From Rallus limicola (lineage: Eukaryota; Chordata; Aves; Gruiformes; Rallidae), in assembly GCA_022605955.1 (NCBI GenBank), contig JAKCOZ010000004.1, positions 65,036,229-65,100,228 of the forward strand: DNA of 64,000 nt. The letters run 5' to 3'. The notes below the pieces were generated by a model. That model did not search any database, was not told the origin of the DNA, and saw nothing but the letters and a program-made list of their open reading frames with translations. This document shows, in pieces, positions 36,732 to 49,771 of this stretch. Each line of letters starts with the position of its first letter. Position 1 is the stretch's first letter. A program made the translations under genes and the position numbers.

Positions 36732-38010
36732 GTGGTGGTTTGACCCTGGCTGGAGGCCAGACACCTAAAGTCACTCTATCACTCCCCTTTTCTGCTGAAC
36801 AAGGGAAAAAATATACATTGAGAGGCTTAGGAGCAGAGATAAGGACAGGGAGAGATAATTCTGCAGTTTGCATCACAGGCAAGACAGACTCAATAGAAAA
36901 AGGAAAGAAAACTCTAATTTATTATACTAAGCACGTGGTGAAACCAGAGTCTGATAATGATAAGTATGACCAGATCTTAAAGCACACTCCCCCACACCCC
37001 CCACCCTTCTTAGACTTAACTTTAGTCCTGATTTTGCTCCCTTCTTCCTCCTCATTGTGGCACAGGGAGGGGCAGGGAATGGGGGATTTGGTCAGTTCCT
37101 CGCAAGATGTTTTTCTTCTTAGCCAGTGCAGGGGGGGCCATTTCTCACACCTTTCCCCTGCTGCAGCATGGGGTCCTACCCACGGCAGGCAGTCCTCCAC
37201 AAGCTTATCCAACGTGAGTCTTTTTCACAGGGCTTCAGGTCTTCACCAACTGTCTGAGTGAGAGTCACTTCTATGGGCTGCAGTTGTAAAATCATAGAAT
37301 GTCTCTCAGTCCCAACTGCTCCAGTCTGGTCCTCCATGCAGTCACAAGCCCCAGCTACCCACCCCACCAGCAAACCTGCTCCAGCATGGATCTCTCATCT
37401 GTGTCTCTGTCTCTTTTCATGGGCTGCAAGTGCTGGCAAGGGCCTGCTCCAATACAGTTCACAGTCTTCTTTATGTCTCCACCTGCTCCAACATGGGGCC
37501 TCTCTACAGGCGGGATATCTGCCTTTTCCATGGGCTGCAGGGGGACATCCACTCCACCATAGGTTTCTCCAGCAGGCTGCAGGGTCATCTTTCTCTCCAG
37601 CACCTGGGGCATCTCTGCCTCCCCACCTCTTCCCTCCCACCCTCCTCCCTTCACTGGCCTTGGTGCCTGCCTGGTTTCTTACATCTTCTCACTCCCTTTT
37701 CCAGTACAAAAAGCAGCTGCTTGTGTTTTTTCTCTTCTAAACATGATTCACAGAGGCACTGTGACCATCAGCCTTGTTCAAGAACCACACCAACCTTCAG
37801 CCGGCTGGTGTTTGCTCTCTGGGGCCTGCAGAAAGCTTCTAACTGCTTCTTGCAGAAGCCACCTCTTCTCCACCAGAGACCAGCTATGCTAAACAACATC
37901 AGGGTGACAACTTCCTTGCCTGAACAAATACATGTACAGAATACAAATTCCTTCAGAACATCTGCTACAAACTGTGATGAAATGAGCAGTTAAAACTGCC
38001 CCCAAATTTG
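36732..38010 (-). mobile_element. Solo LTR of endogenous retrovirus family 1, minus strand, about 1.3 kb
   Basis: In plus-strand reading the element opens TGTGGTGGTTTGACCCTGGC. It carries GAGATAAGGACAGGGAGA, an inverted AATAAA signal (TTTATT at 36918-36923), the GGGGCAGGGAATGGGGGATT region, and then a series of degenerate 30-40-bp units with the words GCTCCA, CATGGG, CCTCCA and GGGCTGCAG. Next come ACTGTGACCATCAG, CAGCCGGCTGGTGTTTGCTC and TTGCAGAAGCCACCTC. The position of the polyadenylation signal places the sense strand as minus. A 7-bp direct repeat AGTCAGG abuts both proposed ends, but the far end lacks a canonical CA-type terminus, so the exact limit between 37900 and 38010 is uncertain. 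The long overlapping frames on both strands at 36689-37993 come from this repeat structure. No internal viral genes remain. Confidence 0.82.
37140..37640. repeat. Degenerate tandem units inside the LTR
   Basis: Units of about 30-45 bp recur with the pattern pyrimidine-rich / CTGCTCCA / CATGGG / CCTC / CATGGGCTGCAG. Examples lie near 37160, 37270, 37370-37430, 37480 and 37530-37575. The same internal array is present in the LTR copies at 22668-22912 and 53512-54617. It keeps several frames open over hundreds of bases without coding meaning. Confidence 0.7.
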
Positions 38011-40516
38011 AGTCAGGCAACTACCACGATTGCTGCATTACTCCCATTAGTTTTAAATAGACTGTTCTCAGCAGCATTTAATGAAATAAAGCTTTAATTT
38101 TGAGGGTGTCCTTCCACAGAGCATTCATCTTTTAAACTGATCAGTGAAGTTACTTTTTGTTTACAGAGTTATGACTGGGGGGTCAGTTGTAGCCTCTAGT
38201 TATTTCACTTAGAGAGCTTTAAACCAGAATTTTTTATATAAAAGGGTCAATAAGCATAGCAAGTCCTGAGAACTGTCTTCTATAGAAATGAGCAGGTGTC
38301 CATCAGCTGTCAGGAGCTGATGTTTCCTGTAGGGCAATAAGTATTCAATACTAAGCTAGTCTTTGAAATGGAATTGAAGTCCAGGAGGCAATTTACTATA
38401 TAATTTCAAAATCATTGGTTGTAATGAAATACACCTGAAACTAAAGATCAAGAAAAAATATTGAACCTTGCTGAATCAAAACTGATATTTTCTTATTACA
38501 TAAGATAGATCTGAGAATACCAGGGGACGGCTGTGTGGTTTGAGGGCTTATGCCCAGTTTTGGCAATAGCAGGCGTGCAGCTCCCCTATACAGTGAGCAA
38601 GAAATAAATACAGCTTAGCAAGAAGTGTGCTATGAGCTTAATTTTCACATTTTAGATTTTTTTCTAAGTGAATCTTTCATGCAGTGTATTTACTGACATT
38701 GAATAGACATCCAGCTGAACTGACAAAGCATAAGACAGGAATCAGTATCATGTAGTTTTTTCTTAATGGATCTGGCATGTCATTCAATGGGAAGATACCA
38801 TGACTGGCTGCTGGCATTGATTTAATTAATTACTAATCAGGAGCCATGCCAACTGCTTGGCACAAGTCAGGGTCAGTGCCAATTGTTTCTGAATACATAC
38901 TTAATTTGCATGTCAACATTTTTTTGCCCTCAGGTAGATGAACAGAATGTCAGCTCCTTCTTAGTTTTGGAGTTAAGAGATAGATGGATTGATCAAATGG
39001 AAAAGAGAGGATTTGACTGATAAATTCTTTTCCAATATTTAAAAATAATGGATACCATAGTAATCTTGCAAAACTTCAAGATCTAAAGTTCATTGGTTAG
39101 AGGACACATATAAATAAATATTTTCTTTCAGTCTTTGGAGAGTACACTACTATTAAAGGGAACCTAGCAGTTTAAAATTTCTGCCACCTCTGCTACAAAG
39201 AGGTCCAAGTTTTTTATTTTGAACTCAACATAACAATTGCAGATTGTTTCCCCTTTTAGAGTACCAGAGCTTTGTTTTCCTCATCTTTATTTTTCCAAGC
39301 AAAAAACCAGAAGTTTTTGCCTTTGCAAATTTTATCACTTCTTCCTTGCTGTCATCATCATCATCAAGTTAATCAAACTTCTGGGCTTTGTGAATTTTAC
39401 CTGTTTGTCCTTTTTGACTATTTTTTTTTTTTTCAAGCTCTCAGAGGAATATGAAGGTAGAAAGTTACATGTAATAACAACTTCCAACTATACAGAAGAG
39501 ATATAGAGAGATGTAATGATCATAAAACCAGAGATCCAACCCAGTTTCCATCTCTAATGAAGATACTTAGGTACTTTCTGGCTTTATAACACACAAATGT
39601 TATTACCTGTTGCAGAGTGTTGACAGCAATAGTTTTCTCAAATGCAATTAAATAAGCATATGCAGTAATATTTTATAGCATTGTCAACATGTTTGTCTTT
39701 ACTAGGAGGCACACATTGACCTACACTATCATTCAATATCAAGGTTGCAGACTAGTATTCTAGAGCTCTCATATTCAAGTGTTATTTTCGGTATGTTTGT
39801 TAATAAAGTTGACTTAAAAATCACAATTAAGTACCAGGACCATAAGTGCCAATACTTAAATCTGTAATAACATATGCTATAGTTTACTGTAGAAGTGAAT
39901 AAGAGAAAATACACAGATCTTCATGGACTAGAACAAAAAATCCTTTATGTTACATTAACAATAGCTAAATAGCAGGAGCTGACATTTTTCCTAAGCAGTA
40001 CACAAAAATATTAGATAGATCATTCATATACAAGACCTGCCTCAAAAACATCCAATATATAATCCAGCAATTCTTTAATCAGACAGTCTGAAATTTTTCA
40101 GACCGCTATTTAAAAAATACTTCTGCTCAAGTGAGCCAAAAGGTGAAACTTCAAATTTCAACATGTGCTTGGGATTTAAGGCTGTGCCAATGGTGTGGGT
40201 TTAGGTGGCAGTTAACAAGGAATCTGCAACAGACCTTATAATATAGAATCTAAAATAAAGCAATAAATTTATTTTTAAATTTATAAATGAAGGTCATCTA
40301 GATTTAATTCAGGGCCAAAACAAACACCTTTAGTCTCAATAAGTGCAGCATAATTATCTCATACACTTACCCTTAACTCTGCCAATGATTTAATCAGGTT
40401 GTGAGGGTTTCCTGGGTGAGGGTATACAAGAAGAAACACATCTTCTGTGGTAATCTTTATGGTATGGAAGCACCCCAGGTTCCTTTTAGGAAGACTGAAA
40501 TCTCATTCCTGTCTTT
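38011..40516. other. 2.5-kb AT-rich non-coding stretch
   Basis: No mobile element is recognised. Small features are a short (TCA)n run near 39353-39364 and a run of 13 T at 39421-39433. The frames at 39237-39506 and 39729-39914 have no motif. Confidence 0.45.
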
Positions 40517-40568
40517 CACAGAATCACTAAGTTGGAAAAGAACTTTAAGATCAAGTCCAACTGTAGAT
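40517..40568 (-). mobile_element. CR1 LINE 3' tip, about 50 bp, minus strand
   Basis: The plus strand reads CACAGAATCACTAAGTTGGA, then AAAGAACTTTAAGATCAAGT and CCAACTG. This is the complement of the last 50 bases of avian CR1, with the tail octamer at 40517. It is a very short 5'-truncated insertion. Confidence 0.88.
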
Positions 40569-42420
40569 AGGGTTCAGCAGTCTTTGGTGGAGAGCAGTAA
40601 CAATTTTTTCCACATTAAATTTGAGGAATAAACATTTGTTTATTATTGAACAACAAAATGCTTTCCAAATAGCCTGGAGCTGACAAGGCACATATAATAT
40701 ACATTGTCATAAAAAACATCTTTCCAGACAGTACTTGTTGGACGTTGTATGCAAGTTTTGAATTTACATGAAAATAATCCAGAGAAGTCCATGTTATTGT
40801 CAACTTAATTTATATCGAAACAAAGAAGCAAATGTCATTTTTACCACAAAAAAAACACAATAGCAGGGTTTCTGATCAACTTCCATTTCTCCTTTATGAA
40901 CTGTCTATCATTTAAGTTCAGGAGCTCATGAATTTTTTTTAAGGCAATATAGAAATGAAATCAAAAGCTGATATATTTCTTAGAAACTCTTTGCAGAAGT
41001 TATTCTTTTACACTTGAAACTTGATGCTGGCTACAGATAGTAATAAAAACATTCATTACCTATTATAGAAAAGACTGTGTAAGTAGCATTATTCTTTTTA
41101 ATAGTGTACCCTGAAATGTTTTTCAAACAAGTTTTTCAATTGTAACTGTTTTTATGATATTGTATCACATAAGACTACTATGGATGAATAGTTCATCTTG
41201 AAGTGACAATCTTCAAATAAAGCACTGAGAAGAAATATGTTTTAAATCAGTACTGCTGTAATATGGACTAGCTACTTAAGGACTCATTTCTTCAGCTTTG
41301 AATTTTGAAGTTTTCATTTCCTAGCTCTTTCCCATTTTGATGTTTAACTAACACATTACTGTTCTGAAATTTGTCTTGACATAGATGTTGATAGGATAAG
41401 AGAATGAACAGAATCATCATACTAAGTTGTATATATGTTCTATGGCTAAGATTACTTAGCTTGTCATCCATTATGTTGGATTTAAGGGGAAAAAAGTCTG
41501 TCCTGAGGAGAAGTCAAGAGTAAACAAACATAGTAATCCAAGTAAAGAAGAGATAGCAACTAAAGACAGGTTTAAGACCCTGTTATTTCTTTCTGACATA
41601 TTACAAAGACAGATGTAAAACTTTCTGAGCTAGTTTTTGTTCATTGGTATAGAAGATACTTGATAAAACCTGAAAGCAAGGATATTTTAGTTCTTATAAA
41701 ATAACTGCCTGTTTTCAACAAGAAATCAAAATTTATAACACAATTATAAACACACATATGATTGGAAAGGCTATTGTTACAGCCCAACAATATAATTTTT
41801 AATAGTATGTAACAGCATTGTACAACATCAGCTACTACTGGGTATAACTTCTGCGAGTGTCAAGTTAAATAGCTTTGTTCTGAAATAAGTGGCAAGTAAA
41901 ATGTTTGCAATTCTTCCACTGACAGAGCTAGAAATAGGATTCCTATTCTTTTCTTGAGTGCCTGGATGAATATTGAATGGTGACAGAGAGCTTTTCATAT
42001 GTATTTATATACAACAATGACATCCTGTGAACATGTAATTTCAACAAAATTCTTTTCTACTGGTGGGTTTCCATAAAAAAGTTAAACAATTTGTCAACGC
42101 AAAGGTATGGCAATGAAGTAGATATGAAATTAGTGGTCTTAAAAGTACCTCATGAACTCACTACTTAAAATACATAATTATTTGATATAATTATTTGGCT
42201 TCTGGCAAACATTGTGAAAGGTGACCATTAGCATTTGCTTAAAGATGCTGTAATACCTAAGATTTATTTTGTGTGTGTTTCTCAATACTGTTAGAGCTTA
42301 TCCTAGGCAAGTGTTCTTAGTACTGTACTTATTAGCTCTAAGTCTCTAGTTTGAGTCTAAGTAGTTTTCCAGTCACTTGTTCCCTAGGTCATGAACCGTT
42401 TAAAATACCTCACAACTTTA
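40569..42420. other. 1.9-kb AT-rich non-coding stretch
   Basis: I see no repeat and no coding signal here. The one listed-size frame (40615-40803 minus) has no motif. Confidence 0.45.
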
Positions 42421-42470
42421 ATGGTTGGACTTGATGACCTTAAAGGTCTTTTCCAACCTTTGATTCTGTG
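42421..42470 (+). mobile_element. CR1 LINE 3' tip, about 50 bp, plus strand
   Basis: The sequence ATGGTTGGACTTGATGACCT is followed by TAAAGGTCTTTTCCAACCTT and TGATTCTGTG, the final 50 bases of avian CR1 in sense orientation, ending in the ATTCTRTG-type octamer. This is an extremely 5'-truncated insertion. Confidence 0.92.
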
Positions 42471-44204
42471 ATTACACTCACTAGGTAATTGCTAAAGTAA
42501 AAAAGTCTGCCTTTGAGTAGATGAGGAATTATCTTTCCCATCTGGTTAAATGGGACCGTGTACTTGAGAGAACATTCAATCTTGTGAGATTGTATGTTGT
42601 CCCCATCTGTCAAAAGACTTGACTGAGATTTGGAACTATAAAGGCACAACTATTCAGAACTCGATCTGCGAAATTAAGAATATCCCAGAAAAAGTTACTT
42701 AAATGCAGTAAATACTTAAGTTGTATTCATGATACAGTACTGCTAAATTAATGAAGTCATTTAAGACACGCTTTTACAAGCCATGCTTACACAAACAGTT
42801 ATCTGAGGCTAGTTTATCTGAAGTCAAGGTGGACTTGTCTCCAGCTAACATGTACTTTGAAGAACAATGGAAAAGATTTATGATATATATAGGAACATAA
42901 TAAAAACCTTGTAACATTTTTTGTAGCTATGCAGTTAGCTCAGCAATAGGTTTTTTTGAGCCACAAGTACAAAAATAGCAGCTAACACATTCTCCCCGTA
43001 AACTCTAAAGCCTATTGCTTTTCTTCCACAAAACTGTTATATATGCATGCCTAATGTGCCTGTCCTCAAATGTTATGAGAGATATGATTTAACTAAGAGT
43101 GAATGACTTAACACCAGCTATTTTATATTCTTCTGCCTGAAACTACAGCCTGTCAGGAGACACATTTTGACTGCAGTATACTTGTTGTAGTTCCTAGAGT
43201 TTAAAAAACACACATAAACAGCCTTATACGAGTAGTCAACAGAGAGTTGTTCCATTTTGTGTAGTTTTACATATTTTCAGCTAATTCAAAGACTGAAGTA
43301 CTACAACCAGCACTAGCTGACAGCATAGAGATGTGTTACAAAAAGTTTAAGTTTATACAACTACTTATTCATTCTCTCAATCTTGTGAGCTCTTATCTAA
43401 TTTGTTTAATACAAATATTTTTTCCCTATTAGTAAAACAGCAACCTCATATACAAAAAACTGCTATTGAAACAGATCACAATGAAAACTATTTACATAGA
43501 ATTCTGTAATATTTCAAACTCTTGCCAGTAGAATGGAAAACATGTTTTTAATTTAGGTCAAGTCATACAGCAAGCGTTATACTACTCTGAAATGCTAAAA
43601 AGTTCCCCCCCTTCCATTTTGACATGCATCTCTATTGGGATTCAGGTTACCCATCACAAAGTGTTGCACCATTAAAAGCAGAAAAAAGTATTGCAGTCTA
43701 GACATCTGGAATACATTTCTTTGTAGACTCTTTCAAGTTAAGATTTACACCTGGCACAAATAGAATATGACAAAGGCAAAAATCGTTGACACACTCACAC
43801 CCCTACATTTTCACACACACCCCCATCTTCTCTATGTAATTTTTTCCCCTATCTATAAGAAAGTGTTCTTTTAAAAAAGAGGATATTTATTTTGTAATCT
43901 AAGTAAAAGAGAGGGTTAAGAGGAATGAAGATACAATAATCTCACTGGCGATTCTCAGTTTAAGTTAGCCAAAATATACAGTAAACTGTATATTTTAAAA
44001 ACTTTGCCACACAACTGGTTACCTTGGATAGTTGACAGTGCGTCTAGAATAGTATTCAGATGGGCAAGGCTCCCATTAAGCAAAGTGAGTTTCAGATCCC
44101 AAAAAAAGGCAAGACCAAAATTTTGTAGGTACTTAAAGGCATATCTATCATATTAAAAATTGGGCACCCTGGTAACATCTACATGCAATTTGATCATTAG
44201 TCTA
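42471..44204. other. 1.7-kb AT-rich non-coding stretch with a short hairpin
   Basis: No transposon is recognised. It holds the 26-bp inverted repeat at 43971-43996 (listed separately) and a CA/C-rich patch at 43790-43830. The minus frame at 42440-42649 overlaps the CR1 tip and has no motif. Confidence 0.45.
43971..43996. repeat. Inverted repeat, 12-bp arms, 2-base loop
   Basis: The arms AAAATATACAGT and ACTGTATATTTT are exact complements separated by AA. This gives a compact AT-rich hairpin. It could be chance in AT-rich DNA. Confidence 0.85.
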
Positions 44205-44292
44205 TCACCACAATAACACTGTAAGAAGTTAGTACCTCACTGCTAACATTTTGCTGCTCAGCTTTCAGGATGAGGAAACAAAATGAATACTC
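44205..44292 (-). mobile_element. Degenerate CORE/MIR-like SINE relic, minus strand
   Basis: On the plus strand, CACAATAACACTGTAAGAAG, an AGTACC box, ATTTTGCTG and AGGATGAGGAAACAAAATGA follow the order of the complement of MIR-type SINEs (CTCACAACA..CCTRTGAGGTAGG..ATTTTACAGATGAGGAAACTGA). A minus-strand CR1 begins directly at its end, so the CR1 probably inserted into or next to this older element. Confidence 0.6.
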
Positions 44293-44296
44293 AGAA

Positions 44297-44790
44297 TGTC
44301 TCCCCTCAGCCTCCTCTTCTCCAGGCTAAACATCCCAGCTCTCTCAACCAGTCCTCATGATTTTCCCTCCAGCCCCTTCACCAGCCTGGCTGCCCTTCTC
44401 TGGACTCCCTCAAGGACCTCAATGTCCTTCTTATGGTGAGGAACCCAGAACTGGACACAGCACTCAAGGCACTGTCTCACCAATGCTGAGTACAGGGGCA
44501 CAATCACCTTACTAGACTGACTGGCCACACTATTTTTGATACAAGCCAGGATGCTGTTGGCCTTCTTGGCTGCCTGGGCACACAGTTGACATATTCAGCC
44601 TGCAGTCAACCAATACCTCCAGGTCCTTCTCTGCCCAACAGCTGTCTAGCCAGTCCCCCCCAAGTCTATAGCACTACATGGATTCATTATGCCCCATGCA
44701 CAGCACTCTGCACTTGGTATTGTTAAGCCTCATGCCACTGGTCTCAGCCCATTGGTCCAGTCTGTTCAGATCTCTTAGTGATTTTGTTAC
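44297..44790 (-). mobile_element. CR1 LINE fragment lacking its 3' end, minus strand
   Basis: On the plus strand, TCAGCCTCCTCTTCTCCAGG, CTGCCCTTCTCTGGACTCCC, GAACCCAGAACTGGACACAG, TTGGCCTTCTTGGCTGCCTG, CTCCAGGTCCTTCTCTGCCC and CATTGGTCCAGTCTGTTCAG are complements of the CR1 ORF2 C-terminal region in the correct order. About 500 bp remain. The 3' UTR and tail are missing at the 44297 side, so this copy was cut after insertion or by incomplete retention. No frame is open. Confidence 0.94.
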
Positions 44791-47700
44791 CAGTTATAAC
44801 TGAATGGCTGTAAAAGATAATAAAACATGTATTGAGCAGAAGTTTCTGAAGCATCAGTGCTTTGTATTATGAATTACTATTTTGTATCATGAGAAAGAAA
44901 GCATAATCACAAAAAGTGTTGATGCCTGCCCAGCACTAGATTCCACACCCCCCACAATACCCTGAAGCAGCATCAGTAATGGTGCCAAAGTGAGATCCTA
45001 AATTACAGTGTCAAATAATCCTACAAGGGTTTAAGAGGAATGTGAAAAGATGCAAATCTTACAGTAGCAGAAAAAGCAGGAAGAACAAACAGTGACTATT
45101 GGAATCATATTTGTGCAAAGAACAACAAATCTGGAAGTGCACTAACTGAAGCTTTCCTGCACAGCCTCATTTGAAAAAAGTTTAGGATAGATGGAATATA
45201 CAAAACCAGACCACACATTTTATGAAGCGTGCAGAGAGAAAAATTCTAACCTTGCAGGAAGGTAGACTGAAGGACTGCCCTTCTCATGTTATTCAGTTCT
45301 ATTCATGCCTGTTAATTGAAGCTGTTCCCTGAATGGTATGGTTTTGATTCAAAGCTGGCTCAGGTGTATAACAGCACACCCAGAAAGCTAAGATTGTTAG
45401 AATTTCCTAGTTTTAACCTACTTTTAGTATCAGAAAAAAATAGATCCTTGTAACAAGCTTTTGTTAAAATAGTTAATCATTATACGTGCTGCCTTTTCTC
45501 ACTTCACTATAGCAGTTTCTTGTTCCACCTTGTCTATAGAAGACTTTTACAAGTAGCTGAAAATAAGATGTGGGTTGATTATTTTTTGGTTGAGGAGGAG
45601 GTTGGGGTGTCAACCTTTTGAACATCTTTAGTAATTTGATAATGACTTTTCAGACAAAGTTTTACTTTTCATACAAAGATACATTTTTGTGGAATAAAAT
45701 TAAATCCCATGAAATGCCACATTTTTAAAGATTTGTTCCTTTAAGAAAGGCAGAACATACTCATGTCAGTTTGCTACATTAGTGAAGAGATGGAAGCAGA
45801 CTTGCAATTTTCATACAGTCATAGCTCAGAAACTGTAACTAGTTGTTCCCTTTATTTTGCCACTTGGTAAATGACAAATTGATCTACTGAAAACATCTCC
45901 AGAAACAATCAAAATGTCTTTTATTCCCCCTAATTCAGTATTCCTTTTTCTGTCCTTAGGATTATTTACACATTTATTTTTAAAGCACTCAAATTTTCTC
46001 AAAAAACCTGAACATACTGTTTAACAATACTAGTACATTATCTCTCATTGATGCTCATGAAAAAATAAAACTAAACAGAATATAGAGGATTTTGAATGCT
46101 GACCGGAGACACTGACAAACAGGAATCATCTCATCTAACTTTAGCTTGTTTAACATCAAATCTCAACTAGATTTCTTTTTTTCCTAAAAAGTCATAAAAC
46201 TACTCTCCTCACCTTCTATTTAGAAAGGAGTATTAAGATATGACCATCTCTTCAATGGCTTCTGAGGAAACCTAGAAGATTGTTTAGAGTTGAAGGCAAG
46301 CTTCACAATGGTGAAAGCCAAGTAAAACAATACTTGTTATGTTGATAAGTTTCTGAATATCCAATAAAAATCAATTGGTCTTAGAAACAAGCCTAATCTA
46401 CCCACCCATTCATTTTATTCCTTTTAGCAAGCATAGTTCAGAAATGTCACAAACCAGCAACAATTAAAAACTGAGGCAAGCTCTACTACATTTGCATCAT
46501 CCTGTATAACCAACTTGGGCAAGATTAGAAAGCAGAATATTAAAAGCCAAGAATACTAGCTCATTAGAACACCACCAGTCATTTCAGTGAAGTTTCATAT
46601 CTGGCATTAAAGATCAAAAGTATAAAATAAGGCTTAAGACTAGTAATGCTTTCATGTATAAAAATAATATAGACAAAAAAGCCACATCAGTGGTTGTTTC
46701 CTATTTAGCATGTGACTTGGAAACAAAACTACTTTCATCTGGAAGACAGAGAAAAGGATACAGAAAGGCTAGGCATTTCCCATGCACATTTCTATGATGA
46801 ATTACCAGGCTTCTGACACACTGAATTACTTCGATGCATTTAAAAGAACAAAATCCAACTCTTGCTTTTATAAAGCAAGAATGAAGAGGGATTCAACAGG
46901 GAAGCCTTCCCTAAAAAAAAAGTCAGTATGATTTTTATAAAGGAACAGAGAAGGCAATTTGAAAGGAATGCTACTAATTTGATACGGTAGCACATTGCTT
47001 AATTAGGTATGGTGTTTAAAAATAATGCAAAGCTTTATTGCAATTAAATGGGTTACACATATGTGTGTCCCTTTTGTCAGCTAAATGAGTGCAATGAAAC
47101 CCATTTTAAAACATATCCTAAGGGACTGGCAAATGTCACTAGACTAACCAATATGATCCTTAACTGCAAGTCAAATGACGCTTATACTAAAAGCCTTAGA
47201 GATTCTTTAAAATGTGCTTGCCAGTTGTAGTCATAATAGTCCTCAGTGATGTTTTTACATATTTCGTATGTAAGCAGTGACATGCTGGTAATAGAAGGTG
47301 CTTTATAAAAACAGTTGCAGCATGTCCCTCCCTCTGCTCACACCTTGTGAAGATAAAGATCTCCTACATGTAAAAGTCTCCTTTTACACTTTCTTCCAGT
47401 CTCATCTGACTATTTGAGCTTTGCACAGTGGGCACAAGCATGATACATCTAGCCCATCTATCTCCTCTAATGTATTGCTTATGCAATGATTGTTCTTATG
47501 AATATAATGCCATTTAACCTCAAAAACACTAGATAAGCAAGTTTATCTGCTGAGCACTTGATACAGTAATTGGCTAATTGGCTAATTAGCTCTTCTACAC
47601 ATCCTCTGAGGACACTCTTTATATACCAACCTTACAGAGGGTAGAAACATGGCAGGGAAGATCACTGACATGGCCAGGGTCATTGGAAACATCCTTGCCA

Positions 47701-49771
47701 AGCATCAAAAATGAGCTGGCTTATGTCCTGTGCTTAGATCATGTCACTCACTAATGAAAGTCTGTCAAAAAAATAATTTTACATCCAGAGCATATGGTGC
47801 ATTGTAACAATTGTCTGCAGCAGTTCCTGAAAGCTATTTGGAAGAATAGTTGTCACACATGACAGGGGAGAATTGAGGAGAATACGACAGAGTTACTGAT
47901 AAAGAAAGCAACCCATTTTTTCTAAAGTTATTATCATCTAAAGTTTACATAATGTTTTTTAGCAGGAAGGCTGCTAAAGTATTTGACAAACAAAAAGCCT
48001 GGTATAAGGCAAGGGACAGGAAAGTAATACTATAGAAATGCAGGATGGTCACAGCTAACAAAATTGCATCACATGCTGCTTCTAGTTGTATATGCTGTCA
48101 TCCCAAGCCATACCCAAGCAAACATTTAGGCAACTTGACTTTCCCCAGGCTCTTCACCTGCCAATATGCAGGATTTTCAGACAGAAAGACAGGCTTGCTT
48201 TTCAAGTCTGTCAGTTACTACATTTTTAATTAATGCATATAGATTTAATCCACCCTCCTATTGTGGCTACACTGATAGCACTGAAAATCAACTAGCAGCT
48301 CAGCTGATTTTACTGCCTGTGCAAATATTTTTCCCCAGATCTGTTTAAGTTCCCTACAGGATTTTTTAAGGAACCTGGAGCTTTCCCTAAACTTTAAGTC
48401 CCAACTGAACTGTGGTGGCAATAAGAGGAGGCTAGGACTTCATACTTGGCTAGATAATAGTAACACAGCACAAATCCAGTTGTCTTTGTTTCTCAGTCAG
48501 TTCTTAGAGAAATATATTTGTTTTCCCTATATATAGGGAGAGGTGTATTAGTTTCTTGTATTTTAATTTTTTTTTCACTAGGTGATTTATAGACTTGATA
48601 ATGAATGAGTATCATAAATGTGACAAATACCACTATATTCACTAGAGTATAACATACAAAAAAATGCAGCTATTCAAGCTATATTAGCCATGCTACTTCA
48701 CTCAACCCTTTAACTATCATAGCTCCCTTAATATACCAGTCTAAACATCTAGGCAAAAGATTATTATTCATCTGAAAGGTGTTGGTTTTTACCCTATGCT
48801 AGAGTACAAGTACTAACCAAGAAGGTAATGAGTACATCAAAATGGCTGAAATAGTTTTCTAAATCTTCCATCTGAAATAATAACCACATCTAAGTAATTG
48901 CTGTTCTCATTATTTTATCAGAGGCTTTCAATGGCTGAATTTTTCTTCCAAATAAAGTCCTAGAGTCATGTGAGTATAAGAAAAAGATGGGTTTATCAAT
49001 GAAAACTTCCCAGTTCTCTTGATGGTAAAGAAAAGCTTGCAAATGTGGCTGCAGGTTACTCTCCTAATACTAGCAGCCAGCAATATACAGTCAGACCCTC
49101 AGACCTATTTTTCCCTTTTTAAGTCTGTTGAAATCAACTGCTTGACCAGAGATATCAGATTCATTGCAGCTTAGCTGTCCACATATCTTGTTCTTCCTTC
49201 CTTTGTATTAGCTGAATCCACTCAAAAGTTAGAATTACCAATAGAAATTAGAAGACCACTGGTGCCTGGAAGGAGACAAGGAAGAACAATCAAAGCCTAT
49301 GGAGCCCAGACTGTACGTCACACAATTCACTACCACACACAACAGTAAAGTGTAATCCTCAACTCAAATATAGCACACAATACCCTTCTTATTGCCAAGT
49401 CATAAAATAGGTTTCCAGTCTCATCCAGAACAAGCACCACAGAAACTGAGTAGACTGACAGGTACTTCCTAATGTATTTGAATCTGAACAAGGAAGTTTT
49501 GGGTATTTCCTCCCCACAAATTAATCCTCCTCTTAATTCAGCATTTGTCAATTAAATCCATCCATAAACTGCCACAAAAAACACAGGGTTGTTTGATGTC
49601 TTCTAGTAGACATTGAATTCTCTGATTATTCACACAATAAATCCATTTATAAAATATGTTTTTAAATTTTAAAAACCCTTATGAACAAGATGCTATAACA
49701 TTACTGTAACTCTTACAGTCCCACACTTCTACAAAACTGAAAGCTGTGCTGTTTTACTAAATATATGTTAA
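44791..49771. other. 5-kb AT-rich non-coding stretch
   Basis: No mobile element is recognised. The 60-codon frame at 47048-47230 contains a few cysteines (CPFCQLNEC) but no known domain. A patch at 47470-47600 is rich in TAAT/ATTA words and holds an ATTGCTTATGCAAT word resembling a C/EBP-type site and a repeated GGCTAATT. A 16-bp palindrome lies at 48524-48539 (core CCTATATATAGG). The frame at 49330-49551 minus has no motif. Confidence 0.45.

Noticed and set aside
36689..37993. Long overlapping frames of 160-190 codons on the plus strand
   Set aside because: They fall inside the family-1 LTR, whose degenerate tandem units keep several frames open on both strands; there is no domain and no splice context.
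47048..47230. Cysteine-containing 60-codon frame as a zinc-finger remnant
   Set aside because: Cysteine spacing does not match a known finger and there are no paired histidines in register.
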